Positions 6,075-13,205 of a DNA stretch of 14,592 bases are shown piece after piece (the first letter of the stretch is position 1; each line of letters starts with the position of its first letter). This stretch comes from Gemmatimonadota bacterium (GTDB lineage Bacteria; Gemmatimonadota; Gemmatimonadetes; JACCXV01). The notes below the pieces were generated by a model. It was not told the DNA's origin and did no database searches. It saw only the letters and a program-made list of their open reading frames with translations. The position numbers and the translations under genes were made by a program. The DNA lies in the NCBI GenBank assembly GCA_013696835.1, contig JACCXV010000022.1, forward strand, positions 1-14,592, written 5' to 3'.

Positions 6075-7292
6075 TCAGGATGCCGCGGCCGCGCCGCGGT
6101 AGTGGCGCCCCAGGATCTCGGCGATCTCCCGGCGGCTGAACTCGGAGGGGAGGTCCTCCCCCGCCGAGAGCTTCTGGCGGACCTGCGTCCCGCTGAGCGA
6201 CACGTGCCTGTCCTTGGGATGCGGGCACGTCTTCTCGGAAGCCATGTGGCCGCACGTGCGGCACCAGAACGTGTTGTCGAAGAAAAGCGGGACGATGCCC
6301 AGGTCGGCGGCGGGGATGTCGTGGAAGATCTCCTGCGCCGCATAGGTCCCGTAGTAGCTGCCCACGCCCGCGTGATCCCGGCCGACGATGAAATGCGTGC
6401 AGCCGTAGTTCTTGCGCGCGAGCGCATGGAAGATCGCCTCGCGAGGCCCGGCGTACCGCATTGCCGCGGGGTAGACGCCCATCACGGTGCGCCCGGCGGG
6501 ATAGTAGTTGTCGAGCAGCGCCTCGTAGCAGCGCATGCGCACGTCGGCGGGAATGTCCTCCGCCCGCGTCTCTCCCACCAGGGGGTGGAGAAAGAGCCCG
6601 TCCACCATCTCCAGCGCGCACTTCTGGATGTATTCGTGCGCGCGGTGGATGGGATTGCGGGTCTGGAAGCCGACCACCGTCCGCCACCCGCGCTCCGCGA
6701 AGATCGCCCGGGACTCCATCGGCTCGCTGGGATAACCCGGATACGGTGCCGGGATCGCGTCACGCAGCAGGCGTATCGGGCCGGCGAGATTCAGGGTGCC
6801 GCTGCGGAGCAGGCGCGCGACGCCCGGATGGGCCGCGTCTTCCGTACCGTAGACGCGTCCCGCCTCGCGCAGGGGATCGATGCGATAGCGCTCGGTCACC
6901 TCCATCCAGCCCACGGTCTCGCCTTCGGGGCCCTCGAGGATCACGATCCCGTCCCCCAGGGCTGCCGCGGTCTCGTCCTGGACCGTCAGCGTGACGGGAA
7001 TCGGCCACAGCACTCCCGTGTCCAGCCGCATGTCCTCGACCACCGACGCGTAGTCCCGCTCCCCTAGGAACCCCGTGAGCGGACTGAAGGCGCCGTTGGC
7101 GATCAGCACGGCGTCCGAAAGCTGGTGCGGTGCCAGGCGCAGCCTCGCGGCGCCGCGCCAGCGCGCCGGCATGCTGACGATCTCGCCGGCCTCGGCCCAG
7201 CGCTGCACGAGGGTTCCGCCATGGGCACGCCGGGAGGCCGGCGAAGCGTCGGAGGTCTGCGTGCCGGGAGCCTCGATCGTCGATGAGGTCAT
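6075..7292 (-). CDS. sat: ATP sulfurylase (sulfate adenylyltransferase), zinc-type
   Basis: The 405-aa homomeric Sat forms APS and pyrophosphate from ATP and sulfate. The N-terminal PUA-like part runs to about 190 and includes GAFSPLTGFLGERDY. The nucleotidyltransferase domain carries QTRNPIHRAHE (210-220) and GRDHAGVGSYYGTYAAQ (304-320). Near the C-terminus Cys344, Cys347 and Cys356, with nearby histidines, form the zinc site known from Thermus-like ATP sulfurylases (NTFWCRTCGHMASEKTCPH). The start is the ATG at 7292, with AGGAAG 5 nt upstream. The frame stays open for 213 codons further upstream, but that DNA is antisense to the epimerase pseudogene and looks non-coding. It heads the sat-cysC unit. 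This is the Sat-type enzyme rather than CysND, so no GTPase partner is needed. Confidence 0.96.
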   Translation of the reverse strand: MTSSTIEAPGTQTSDASPASRRAHGGTLVQRWAEAGEIVSMPARWRGAARLRLAPHQLSDAVLIANGAFSPLTGFLGERDYASVVEDMRLDTGVLWPIPVTLTVQDETAAALGDGIVILEGPEGETVGWMEVTERYRIDPLREAGRVYGTEDAAHPGVARLLRSGTLNLAGPIRLLRDAIPAPYPGYPSEPMESRAIFAERGWRTVVGFQTRNPIHRAHEYIQKCALEMVDGLFLHPLVGETRAEDIPADVRMRCYEALLDNYYPAGRTVMGVYPAAMRYAGPREAIFHALARKNYGCTHFIVGRDHAGVGSYYGTYAAQEIFHDIPAADLGIVPLFFDNTFWCRTCGHMASEKTCPHPKDRHVSLSGTQVRQKLSAGEDLPSEFSRREIAEILGRHYRGAAAAS

Positions 7293-7547
7293 GAGCTCTT
7301 CCTGAGGAGGTGGGACGTGGCGGATTGCACGGCCACGGGATACCCGCGGGCGCAGCCAAGGTGCCGCCGAACGCGACAGCCTGACATCGGCCGAGGGGAG
7401 GAGAGCGATCGGCCCCATGACCGGCAGCCACCGCCGGGTGACGGGACCCCTTGGAGCCTTGTCGAGGATTTCGGCAAGTTCATAGTTTCGGTCGTCGCTT
7501 ACTCGGCAAGCCCGCAGCCTGGACGTGCTCCCCCGCGAAAGGGAACC
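7293..7547. other. Divergent intergenic region upstream of sat and the epimerase pseudogene
   Basis: These 255 nt separate sat (minus) from the decayed epimerase gene (plus). On the plus strand TTGTCG, a 16-nt spacer and CATAGT near 7459-7487 resemble a weak sigma70-like promoter. On the minus strand TTGCCG and TATGAA with a 19-nt spacer overlap the same stretch. I see no riboswitch-like structure. Both promoter readings are tentative. Confidence 0.3.
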
Positions 7548-8331
7548 ATGGAGGCGAAATCCGGCGCAGGGGGTGCGAAGAACCGCCTCGATGCGCTCGA
7601 CGCCCGTCGCACGCTCACTCGGATCCTGACCGAGAACGTCGTGCCGTTCTGGTCCGCGCGAGTCGTCGACCTGGAGGAGGGCGGCTACCGGACGAACCAT
7701 GATCGTTACGGTATATGCAAGGGCCGCGCCGACAAGCACCTGATCACACAGGCCCGCGTGGTATGGTTCTTCTCGCGGCTGGCCGGCACTCCGTATGGGC
7801 GGGCAACTGACCTGAAGGTGGCCGAGCATGGGTACCTGTTCCTCCGAGACTGCATGTGGGACCGCCAGTTCGGCGGGTTCTTCTGGGAGGTGGATCCGTC
7901 CGGCAGTCGTCCCACCCGGCCCGGCAAGCACGTCTGCGCACAGACCTATGGTCTCTATGGGCTCGCCGAATACGCCCGGGCTTCGGGGGACTCGGGGGCG
8001 GCGACGCTCCGCCAGAGAGCTGTTCAGCCTGCTGGAACTTGTTCACGACCCGATCCATGGAGGATACCACGAGTTTTTCCGGCGTGACTGGAGTGCAGCC
8101 CCGCCCGAGACGCACGGCTACATGAACGCCCCACCCGACGTGAAGCTGTACAGGACCCACATGCACATTCTGGAGGCATTCACGACGTACTACGAGCTGA
8201 CCCGCGACGAGACAGCGCGGAGCCGGCTCGTGGAGCTGATCTTCGTGCAGAGCAGTGCGATGGTCCGCAAGCCTCTCGGCGCCTGTACGGACTGGTACCG
8301 GCGGGACTGGACGCCGCTCAGACAGCGGTAG
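7548..8331 (+). pseudogene. N-acylglucosamine 2-epimerase (AGE)-family protein, frameshifted and 3'-truncated
   Basis: Two frames together spell an AGE/cellobiose-2-epimerase-like (alpha/alpha)6-barrel protein. From ATG 7548 (GAAAGGGA upstream), frame 7548 gives GYRTNHDRYG, QARVVWFFSRLAG, EHGYLFLRDCMWDRQFGGFFW and AQTYGLYGLAEYARASGD. Homology then jumps by +1 near 8000-8018 to RELFSLLELVHDPIHGGYHEFFRRDW, KLYRTHMHILEAFTTYY and ACTDWYRRDWTPL, and stops at TAG 8329-8331. About 260 residues remain of the 390-420 normal for the family. The C-terminal part with the catalytic GHxxE histidine region is missing and the following DNA does not resemble it. One indel plus loss of the 3' third argue for a dead gene. 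The sugar substrate cannot be told. It is the left member of the decayed region. Confidence 0.83.
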
Positions 8332-8396
8332 CTACGCTGCGGCTGATTCAAACCGCCCAGCTCTTCACGCACTCAGCACCCAGCTTGCGATTCTCC

Positions 8397-8822
8397 CTAC
8401 CCCCGTCGTCGGGGGCGCGTGTGGGGCTTCCCCCGCCGTCGCTTGGGTGATAGCCGGCTATCAGAGGCCGGCCTTTCCTGCGCGCCCTCGTCCACGACCT
8501 CCGCCTCGAGCTCCTGCCTGGGCGCCACCAGCTGCTTCCGGCGGGCCCGAATCTGCGTGAGCCGGGCCTGCGCAGCCTCGGTGCCCACTGGAGTCTTGCG
8601 TGGGGGGCCGACGCTGACTGCGCCCAGCTGCTCGCAAAGCCTCCTGTAGGCCTGATCGGCCTCCTCTCTTTCGAGGATGTCGCTCAGGTTCGCGTTGACA
8701 CCATGCTGACCGGCGCGTGACGAGGCGATGATCCGCCAGCCACCGTCTTCGTTCTTGAGCCGGATCTCGGAGGCACGATCGAGGTTCAGAAGAATGTCGT
8801 TCGGAAGCTTCACCCACGTCAT
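8397..8822 (-). CDS. Hypothetical protein with basic low-complexity tail, 141 aa
   Basis: The start ATG has a good Shine-Dalgarno (GGGAGG about 6 nt upstream on the minus strand). Residues 1-65 look like a compact beta-rich domain ending in a helix: WVKLPNDILLNLDRASEIRL, then GWRIIASSR, then EREEADQAYRRLCEQLG. Small stand-alone proteins with this layout are common among uncharacterised bacterial proteins. Residues 70-141 are charged, Arg/Lys-rich and end PKRRRGKPHTRPRRRG, which suggests nucleic-acid binding or disorder. There is no signal or membrane segment. It lies between two pseudogenes, on the opposite strand from both, so it may itself be a passenger of the decayed island. Function is unknown. 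Confidence 0.6.
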   Translation of the reverse strand: MTWVKLPNDILLNLDRASEIRLKNEDGGWRIIASSRAGQHGVNANLSDILEREEADQAYRRLCEQLGAVSVGPPRKTPVGTEAAQARLTQIRARRKQLVAPRQELEAEVVDEGAQERPASDSRLSPKRRRGKPHTRPRRRG

Positions 8823-9062
8823 CTGCCGCCTCCCTCCCTTGCCTGTTCAGGCCTGTGCCCACCAACGACGGACGCCCGAGACCAATCAGGCTCAAGCTCG
8901 CGATCTCTACTCCGTGGAGTGCTCCGGCGTCAAGCCGCGGGTTGCTTGGAGCGGTAGCATCCAGCTTCGCGGCGGCACCTCGCGCACGCCCAGCCGCGAC
9001 TTCGCCACGGTCATCGTGATCCACATGATCCCGCGCGCCTGGGCTGCCTGGCGGAGATCATC
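8823..9062. other. Intergenic stretch between hypothetical gene and recombinase relic
   Basis: These 240 nt hold no protein I can support. Several open frames cross it, but their sequences are Arg/Ser/Ala-rich shadows without domains. It would correspond to the missing N-terminal and core regions of the recombinase, yet I see no trace of them in any plus-strand frame. That points to deletion rather than frameshift alone. Confidence 0.4.
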
Positions 9063-9454
9063 GTGCGACACGGGCTAGAGGCCCTGCGCCGGCATCGCCG
9101 ACGTCAGCTCGAGGAGCGCCTGGCGCTCGGCCCCGTGTGGCAGGATGAGTGGGGGCTGGTCTTCACGACGCGGGTGGGATCCCCGATTCGCCCGGGCAAC
9201 CTCCTCCGGCGATCGTTCTGGCCGGCGCTCAAGCGCGCGGAGCTTCCGCGGGTCCGATTCCACGATCTCAGCCACACGGCCGCGACTCTCCTGCTCCTGC
9301 GCGGCACCATCCGAAGGTCGTCCAGGAGCTGCTCGGACACTCCTCGATAGCCATCACCCTCGACACCTACAGCCACGTCGTGCCGAGCATGCAGCGAGAG
9401 GCGGCGGCCGCCATGGACGCGCTGCTCAGCGCCCCGGCCGCTAGTCGTCTATGA
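9063..9454 (+). pseudogene. Tyrosine recombinase (phage-type integrase) C-terminal fragment, frameshifted
   Basis: Frame 9063 reads LEALRRHRRRQLEERLALG, then WGLVFTTRVGSPIRPGNLLRRSFWPALKRAELPRVRFHDLSHTAATLLLLRG. Near 9303-9310 homology continues in the next frame (one base lost) as HPKVVQELLGHSSIAITLDTYSHVVPSM to the TGA at 9452-9454. This is the catalytic C-terminus of an integrase, with the second His in LGHSS and the nucleophile Tyr in TLDTYSHV. Three defects are visible. The N-terminal binding domain and first catalytic Arg are absent, the HxxR box reads HDLS so its Arg is lost, and there is a frameshift. It cannot encode a working enzyme. It lies 560 nt from the 3' end of tRNA-Phe, a common integration site, so it is best read as the relic of an excised or decayed island. 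Confidence 0.88.
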
Positions 9455-9740
9455 AAATGCGGCGACCGTCCTCCCGACCGTAAAACACCATCACCGAGAG
9501 GCGGATTTGACTGAGGAAGAACGCAGCCCTTTGCACACGCCCGGCGGCGCGGTCAGGATCCGCGGGATCGTGTTCCGGAAGCTGCGGTCCGGCGATAGGA
9601 AGGTCAGTGAGACTGGTGTCGTGCCAACGTGGCGATGCATGACTCTCGATTGACGATGTCGTCCAGGTAAACCGGTAGAGCTCACGATAGAGCCCGTCGA
9701 CGCTGTCGCTTTCGATCCAGTGCGTCATCTCGCGAATCAT
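9441..9740 (-). CDS. Hypothetical protein, 99 aa
   Basis: I do not recognise a family. The sequence is compositionally normal for a folded protein: MIREMTHWIESDSVDGLYRELYRF at the N-terminus, a polar middle, and a C-terminal RAAFFLSQIRLSVMVFYG that looks like a helix followed by a beta strand, ending GRRIFIDD. There is no signal peptide or membrane helix. Its stop lies inside the last 14 nt of the recombinase relic on the opposite strand. Codon use is less GC-biased at third positions than in glmS or sat, in keeping with acquired DNA. The Shine-Dalgarno is weak. Another Met at residue 5 could be the start. It may be a cargo gene of the island or a remnant of a longer one. Confidence 0.5.
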   Translation of the reverse strand: MIREMTHWIESDSVDGLYRELYRFTWTTSSIESHASPRWHDTSLTDLPIAGPQLPEHDPADPDRAAGRVQRAAFFLSQIRLSVMVFYGREDGRRIFIDD

Positions 9741-9977
9741 CTGACGATTACCCCGGCCAGATCAGTGAAACCGTCGCTGCTCTCGAGCCTTACGTGCATT
9801 TACGAGAGCCTGCCTCAGGACCTCGGGGTCTAGCCGGATGGCCTGGCTGATCTGGGTCCACCTGCTCCAGCGGTGTCTTGCGGGCCTCCTGCTTATCCAC
9901 GTCGGAAGCGCTCCCACTGCGGAGGAGTTCCTCGTTCTCCGTCAACCGGTCGCAGCCGGCGGACGGCAGGAAAACGA
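9741..9977. other. Intergenic region beyond the tRNA-Phe terminator
   Basis: These 237 nt lie between the 99-aa orphan and the tRNA-Phe terminator. A minus-strand frame continues from tRNA-Phe through here to 9790, but it is read-through of tRNA and terminator sequence, not a credible gene. If the island was tRNA-integrated, an attachment-site remnant would be expected at the tRNA 3' end. I find no second copy of that sequence in the window. Confidence 0.35.
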
Positions 9978-10005
9978 GAAGCCCCGCAGGTCGTTGCGGG
10001 GCTTC
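9978..10005 (-). terminator. Terminator of tRNA-Phe
   Basis: An 11-bp perfect stem pairs GAAGCCCCGCA (9978-9988) with TGCGGGGCTTC (9995-10005) around a 6-nt loop. On the minus strand it is followed by TCTCGTTTTCC, a T-rich though interrupted tail. It starts 9 nt beyond the tRNA-Phe 3' end. Confidence 0.8.
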
Positions 10006-10013
10006 GCTATTCG

Positions 10014-10089
<76 letters not shown>

Positions 10090-10130
10090 GGGAGCGATGA
10101 CGGCGGGAGGGCGGCGAGCCGGAGCGGCGC

Positions 10131-10159
10131 AAGGTAGAGGGACGGCCAGAGGGTGTCAA
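10131..10159 (-). promoter_or_regulatory. Sigma70-type promoter of tRNA-Phe
   Basis: On the minus strand an exact -35 TTGACA (10159-10154) is separated by 17 nt from TACCTT (10136-10131), a 3-of-6 match to TATAAT at the important first, second and last positions. The -10 ends 41 nt before the tRNA 5' end, leaving room for a short 5' leader. The following region is GC-rich, like a stringently controlled stable-RNA discriminator. That last point is inference. Confidence 0.75.
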
Positions 10160-10198
10160 CGCGCGGCCGGGCGGGCCGCGCGGCGGTGGCGCGCAGGA

Positions 10199-10528
10199 CT
10201 ACCGCGAGGTGGACGTGCGCTCGCCGAAGTTGCGAGTTGCCCAGGCCCGGAGTGCGGGCTCCTCGCGCGAGACCACCTGGAACGTCTCGTAGAAGCCCAG
10301 GCTGCGACCTTCCGCGTCGAAGTAGTCCGCACGCGTATAGGCGCCGCGCGGCGACTCCTTCACGCGGACCTGCACCTCCGCATGGGGAAGAGGGCTGCCT
10401 CCCTCGGAGAGCGTCACGTCGCGGAAGCGGTAGCTCTCCTGGGCCTGGGCCCTGCCGGGACGGGCGAGTGCAAAGGCGGCTGCGATGGCGAAGCTCGTTA
10501 TGGCCAGACGGACGAAGACGCGCGACAT
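10199..10528 (-). CDS. Small secreted protein of unknown function, 109 aa
   Basis: Residues 1-29 form a Sec signal peptide: basic MSRVFVR, then a hydrophobic Ala/Ile/Phe core, and a probable signal-peptidase I site after AQA (27-29). The mature part of about 80 residues starts QESYRFRDVTL. It looks beta-rich, with PLPHAEVQVRVKE and GAYTRADYFDAEG, and ends basic. I recognise no family. The start has AGGAG 5 nt upstream on the minus strand. The gene lies 146 nt after the lipoprotein gene and 39 nt before the -35 of tRNA-Phe, all on the same strand. It may be co-expressed with the lipoprotein, which would put both in the envelope. Confidence 0.72.
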   Translation of the reverse strand: MSRVFVRLAITSFAIAAAFALARPGRAQAQESYRFRDVTLSEGGSPLPHAEVQVRVKESPRGAYTRADYFDAEGRSLGFYETFQVVSREEPALRAWATRNFGERTSTSR

Positions 10529-10674
10529 GGACTCCTGCCTTCCGGGGTTTCGGTGCGCATGGGGGCGGTTTCGATCTTGGGCAAGGACCCCCCGCCGCGC
10601 AAGCTACTTCGCTTGGCGGCATGGGTTTGTGCTACACTCGCAGCGCAGCAAGTTCCCTGCCGCGACCGGGTCGC

Positions 10675-11361
10675 TCAGGTGGGTCGGCGCGCCACGCTCC
10701 TCCGTGGCGTCGTCACGACCGTGATCACGGTCAGCGAGTCGACACGCATGACATGGGCATCCAGATGTGGTCGTTCGATCGAGAGCAGCGCCTCGGACGG
10801 AGGGGTGGTGGCCAGCCGGATCGTGCCCAGGCAAATCAGCCCCTCGACCTCCCCCAGCCGGTGGGCCGCCGCTTCGAGGCTGTCGGCCACCTGGGCTGCC
10901 GTCAGCGAACCCCGTGCTCCCTCCTTGCCGTCGTTCGTGACTCCATCCGCTCCGCCGTTCGTACCATCCGTGCCGCGGTCCGGGGCCCCGAACATGAGCC
11001 TCCCCACGGCGACCTGACGCGTCCCACCCTGTCTCGCCCCTTCCGCGAGCTGCCGCAGCCGTGACGAAGCGAGGAATCGCTGCACCGGCAAGTCTCCTTC
11101 TTCCACGTAGCGGCCGTAGAACTCCACCACGCTGCCGAACGCCGCCGGCGTGCCGTACACCGAGACGAGCGGGCTGGCGGCACCCGGCTCTCGCAGGAGG
11201 GTCAACAGCCTCTGCTGGAACTGCGACTCCGCGGAGCGAGGAGAGGCTCCGGGGAAGACCGGCACCTCCGACACCTGCACGGCGTCTGGACCGGAGCAGC
11301 CGAGCACGATCATGCATGCCAGGAGGGAGAAGGTGAGCGCCTTGCGCCGCAGAGCATGCAT
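10675..11361 (-). CDS. Lipoprotein of unknown function, 228 aa
   Basis: The N-terminus has a basic start (MHALRRK), a hydrophobic core and a lipobox VLGC with Cys22. Ser at +2 points to the outer membrane by the E. coli rule. Mature residues 33-40 read VPVFPGAS, followed by SVYGTPAAFGSVVEFYGRYVEE. This resembles a recurrent arrangement in envelope proteins, in which a YPGA motif precedes a segment of the form 'T-x-D-S-x-x-x-V-x-x-F-Y'. A Gly/Asp/Thr/Asn-rich stretch at about 125-150 interrupts the fold and is probably a flexible loop. The C-terminal part from about 153 resumes regular structure. GGAAGG lies 6 nt before the ATG, a good start. Upstream on the same strand is a terminator-like hairpin about 100 nt from the start, which might belong to its leader. 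Function is not assigned. Confidence 0.78.
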   Translation of the reverse strand: MHALRRKALTFSLLACMIVLGCSGPDAVQVSEVPVFPGASPRSAESQFQQRLLTLLREPGAASPLVSVYGTPAAFGSVVEFYGRYVEEGDLPVQRFLASSRLRQLAEGARQGGTRQVAVGRLMFGAPDRGTDGTNGGADGVTNDGKEGARGSLTAAQVADSLEAAAHRLGEVEGLICLGTIRLATTPPSEALLSIERPHLDAHVMRVDSLTVITVVTTPRRSVARRPT

Positions 11362-11460
11362 GCGCCGCCTTCCGTGAAGGGTGACAGCGGAGACGGGAGC
11401 GGGACCGAGAGCAACCGGGAGCGAGTCTACGCCGGCCGGCGAGGACCTTCAAGGCACGCG

Positions 11461-11503
11461 AAAAAGGTGCCGCCCCCCGATGAGATCCAACTCGAGGGGC
11501 GGC
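11461..11503 (-). terminator. Terminator-like hairpin with T5 tail on the minus strand
   Basis: GCCGCCCC (11469-11476) pairs perfectly with GGGGCGGC (11496-11503). The stem extends by further pairs after one C-A mismatch. On the minus strand it is followed by ACC and five T (11465-11461). No T tract follows on the plus strand, so the direction is minus. No protein gene ends just before it. It lies 100 nt upstream of the lipoprotein start, so it may end a short non-coding RNA or act as an attenuator in the lipoprotein leader. Confidence 0.6.
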
Positions 11504-11528
11504 GGGGGAAGGAGGGGAGGAAGATGCA

Positions 11529-11558
11529 ACGTTGCGAGCCTTCCGAGCAGCGCAACGT
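11529..11558. repeat. 8-bp inverted repeat, stem-loop
   Basis: ACGTTGCG (11529-11536) and CGCAACGT (11551-11558) are exact reverse complements separated by 14 nt. The first arm is also inside the 10-nt palindrome GCAACGTTGC (11526-11535). It lies 25 nt before the terminator-like hairpin in minus-strand order. Whether it acts as RNA structure or as a protein-binding site cannot be told. Confidence 0.45.
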
Positions 11559-11825
11559 CGTTCCTGACTGGAGCAGATGCCGTGCCGATAATCGGACGGC
11601 GCAAATCCGGACGCTTCTTCAGTTGGCCAAGCATATGCCTCGTAAGAGGATGATGAGATCTTTCCCGGCGTAGAGCGTGCCCCGCGCTCAGCTTCGCCCT
11701 GAAGGCGCTGGCGTTGTAGAGTACGAGACGCGGTGGCGCTTTGCAGTCACGGGGCGACGTCCCCGCTGGCCGTGGGGTTGGCGGCAGCTTGAGATTTGCG
11801 GTCCCGACTGGCAGGTTCCGTCGCC

Positions 11826-13163
11826 ATGGACGTGGTCTGGAAGCTAGTGGTCGTGGTGGCGCTAGTCCTCGCCAACGGCTTCTTCGTCGCCGCCGAGTTC
11901 GCGCTGGTCTCGATCCGGCGCACGAAGGTGGAGCAGATTGCGCGGGAGGGTCGCCCGTTCGCCGGAACGCTGCGGCGGGTGGTGACCGACGTGAACCCCT
12001 ACATCGCAGCCGCCCAGCTCGGCATCACGATGGCGTCGATCGCCCTCGGCTGGATCGGCGAGCCCACGCTCGCCCGCCTCTTCGAGCCCATCTTCAGCTC
12101 GTTCAGCCCCCGTTTCGCGGAGACCGCCGGCCACACGCTGGCGATCGTCGCGGCCTACACCATCATCACCGCCCTGCATGTCATCCTCGGCGAGCAGGTA
12201 CCGAAGGTCATCGCCCTTCAGCGGCCGGAAGCGACTTCGCTGCTCATCGTGCAGCCGCTGCTGGTCTTTCGCGCCGTGTTCCGGCCCTTCATCTGGGTGC
12301 TGAACAGCCTCAGCCTCGCCATCGTGCGCGGCTTCGGCTTCAAGGCGGCGGAGGCCGAGGCGGAGGCCGTGCACTCCGAGGAAGAGATCAAGATGGTCGT
12401 GCGCGCCAGCAGCGATGCCGGGATCCTGGGCCAGGAGGAGCAGACCATGGTCCAGCGCGCGCTGGCCTTCTCCGATCTGCGCGGAGACCAGGTGATGGTG
12501 CCCCGGACCGAGATCGTGTCCCTGCCGCTCGAGCTCCCCAAGGCCGACCTGCTGGCCCGCATCGCGGAGTCCACGTTCACGCGCTACCCGGTGTACCGCC
12601 AGACGCTCGACGACGTCGTGGGCATCCTGAACGTCAAGGACCTCCTCCCGGTCGTGGACCGCCTGGCCGCGCAGGTGGACCTCACGCCCTTCGCCCGCCC
12701 TCCCGTGACGCTGCCGGAGACGGTCTCGATCTATCGCATCCTGGCGCGCATGAAAGAGGGCCACGCGCACATGATCGTCATGATCGACGAGTTCGGCGGG
12801 ACCGCGGGGCTGGTCACGCTGCGCGACTTGATGGAGCGCGTCTTCGGTGAGGTGCGCGAGGAGTCCGGCGAGGACGAGAAGCCGCCCTTCGAGCGGCTCG
12901 CGGGCGGCGAGGTGCTCATCGACGGTCTCGCCCTGATCGAAGACGTTGAGGAGAACCTCGGCATCGAGCTCGAGGAGAGCGCGGACCTGAACACGATCGG
13001 CGGCTTCGTGTTCAGCGCGATCGGCCACAAGCCGGCGGTCGGGGAGGAAGTCGAGCGCAACGGCTACCGTTTTCGGGTCGAGGAGCTGGACGGGATGCGC
13101 ATCGCGCGGGTCCGTTTCACACCGGCCGGGGCGCAGCCCGCAGGCTCCACAGCGGCGACCTAG
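11826..13163 (+). CDS. CorC/HlyC-family membrane protein (DUF21-CBS-CorC_HlyC)
   Basis: The 445-aa product has a DUF21/CNNM transmembrane domain (about 1-165). This includes an N-terminal membrane helix VVWKLVVVVALVLANGFFVAAEFAL, further helices around 60-78 and 105-122, and the conserved GEQVPKVIALQRPE. A CBS-domain pair follows (about 210-335), with MVPRTEI, YPVYR, GILNVKDLL and DEFGGTAGLVT. The CorC_HlyC C-terminal domain is at about 355-432. The family includes Mg/Co efflux proteins and others long misnamed hemolysins. The natural role is probably divalent-cation homeostasis in the inner membrane. The ATG at 11826 gives the family N-terminus. A TTG 30 nt upstream is also in frame but adds ten residues without homology. 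The gene stands alone and converges on thiI with a 42-nt gap. No clear terminator is seen. Confidence 0.93.
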   Translation: MDVVWKLVVVVALVLANGFFVAAEFALVSIRRTKVEQIAREGRPFAGTLRRVVTDVNPYIAAAQLGITMASIALGWIGEPTLARLFEPIFSSFSPRFAETAGHTLAIVAAYTIITALHVILGEQVPKVIALQRPEATSLLIVQPLLVFRAVFRPFIWVLNSLSLAIVRGFGFKAAEAEAEAVHSEEEIKMVVRASSDAGILGQEEQTMVQRALAFSDLRGDQVMVPRTEIVSLPLELPKADLLARIAESTFTRYPVYRQTLDDVVGILNVKDLLPVVDRLAAQVDLTPFARPPVTLPETVSIYRILARMKEGHAHMIVMIDEFGGTAGLVTLRDLMERVFGEVREESGEDEKPPFERLAGGEVLIDGLALIEDVEENLGIELEESADLNTIGGFVFSAIGHKPAVGEEVERNGYRFRVEELDGMRIARVRFTPAGAQPAGSTAAT

Positions 13164-13205
13164 CGGGTCGATCCGAGCTCGGGAGATCCGCCGGAGTCAC
13201 GCCGC

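Larger units (their letters stand above)
11362..11825. other. Structured intergenic region between divergent lipoprotein and CorC genes
   Basis: These 464 nt carry no gene I can support. They must contain the lipoprotein promoter (minus) and the corC-like promoter (plus). For the latter, TAGAGT near 11717-11722 is a possible -10, with only a weak -35. Two hairpins and a T5 tract on the minus strand are listed separately. Short open frames across the region read through the hairpins and have no domain-like sequence. Confidence 0.5.

Noticed and set aside
5984..6427. N-terminal extension of the CysC frame
   Set aside because: It overlaps the sat 3' end out of phase. Family length and a GAGGA ribosome site support the ATG at 5983, so a fusion is not real.
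7293..7931. N-terminal extension of the Sat frame by 213 codons
   Set aside because: It is antisense to the epimerase pseudogene and low in domain-like sequence. A strong Shine-Dalgarno precedes the ATG at 7292.
8461..9024. 187-codon minus-strand frame overlapping the 141-aa gene
   Set aside because: It is out of phase with the better-supported gene that has a good Shine-Dalgarno, and has only Arg/Gly/Ala-rich sequence.
10097..11064. Two long plus-strand frames of about 300 codons
   Set aside because: They are antisense to the secreted protein and lipoprotein. The latter have signal sequences and ribosome sites, while these have none and are low complexity.
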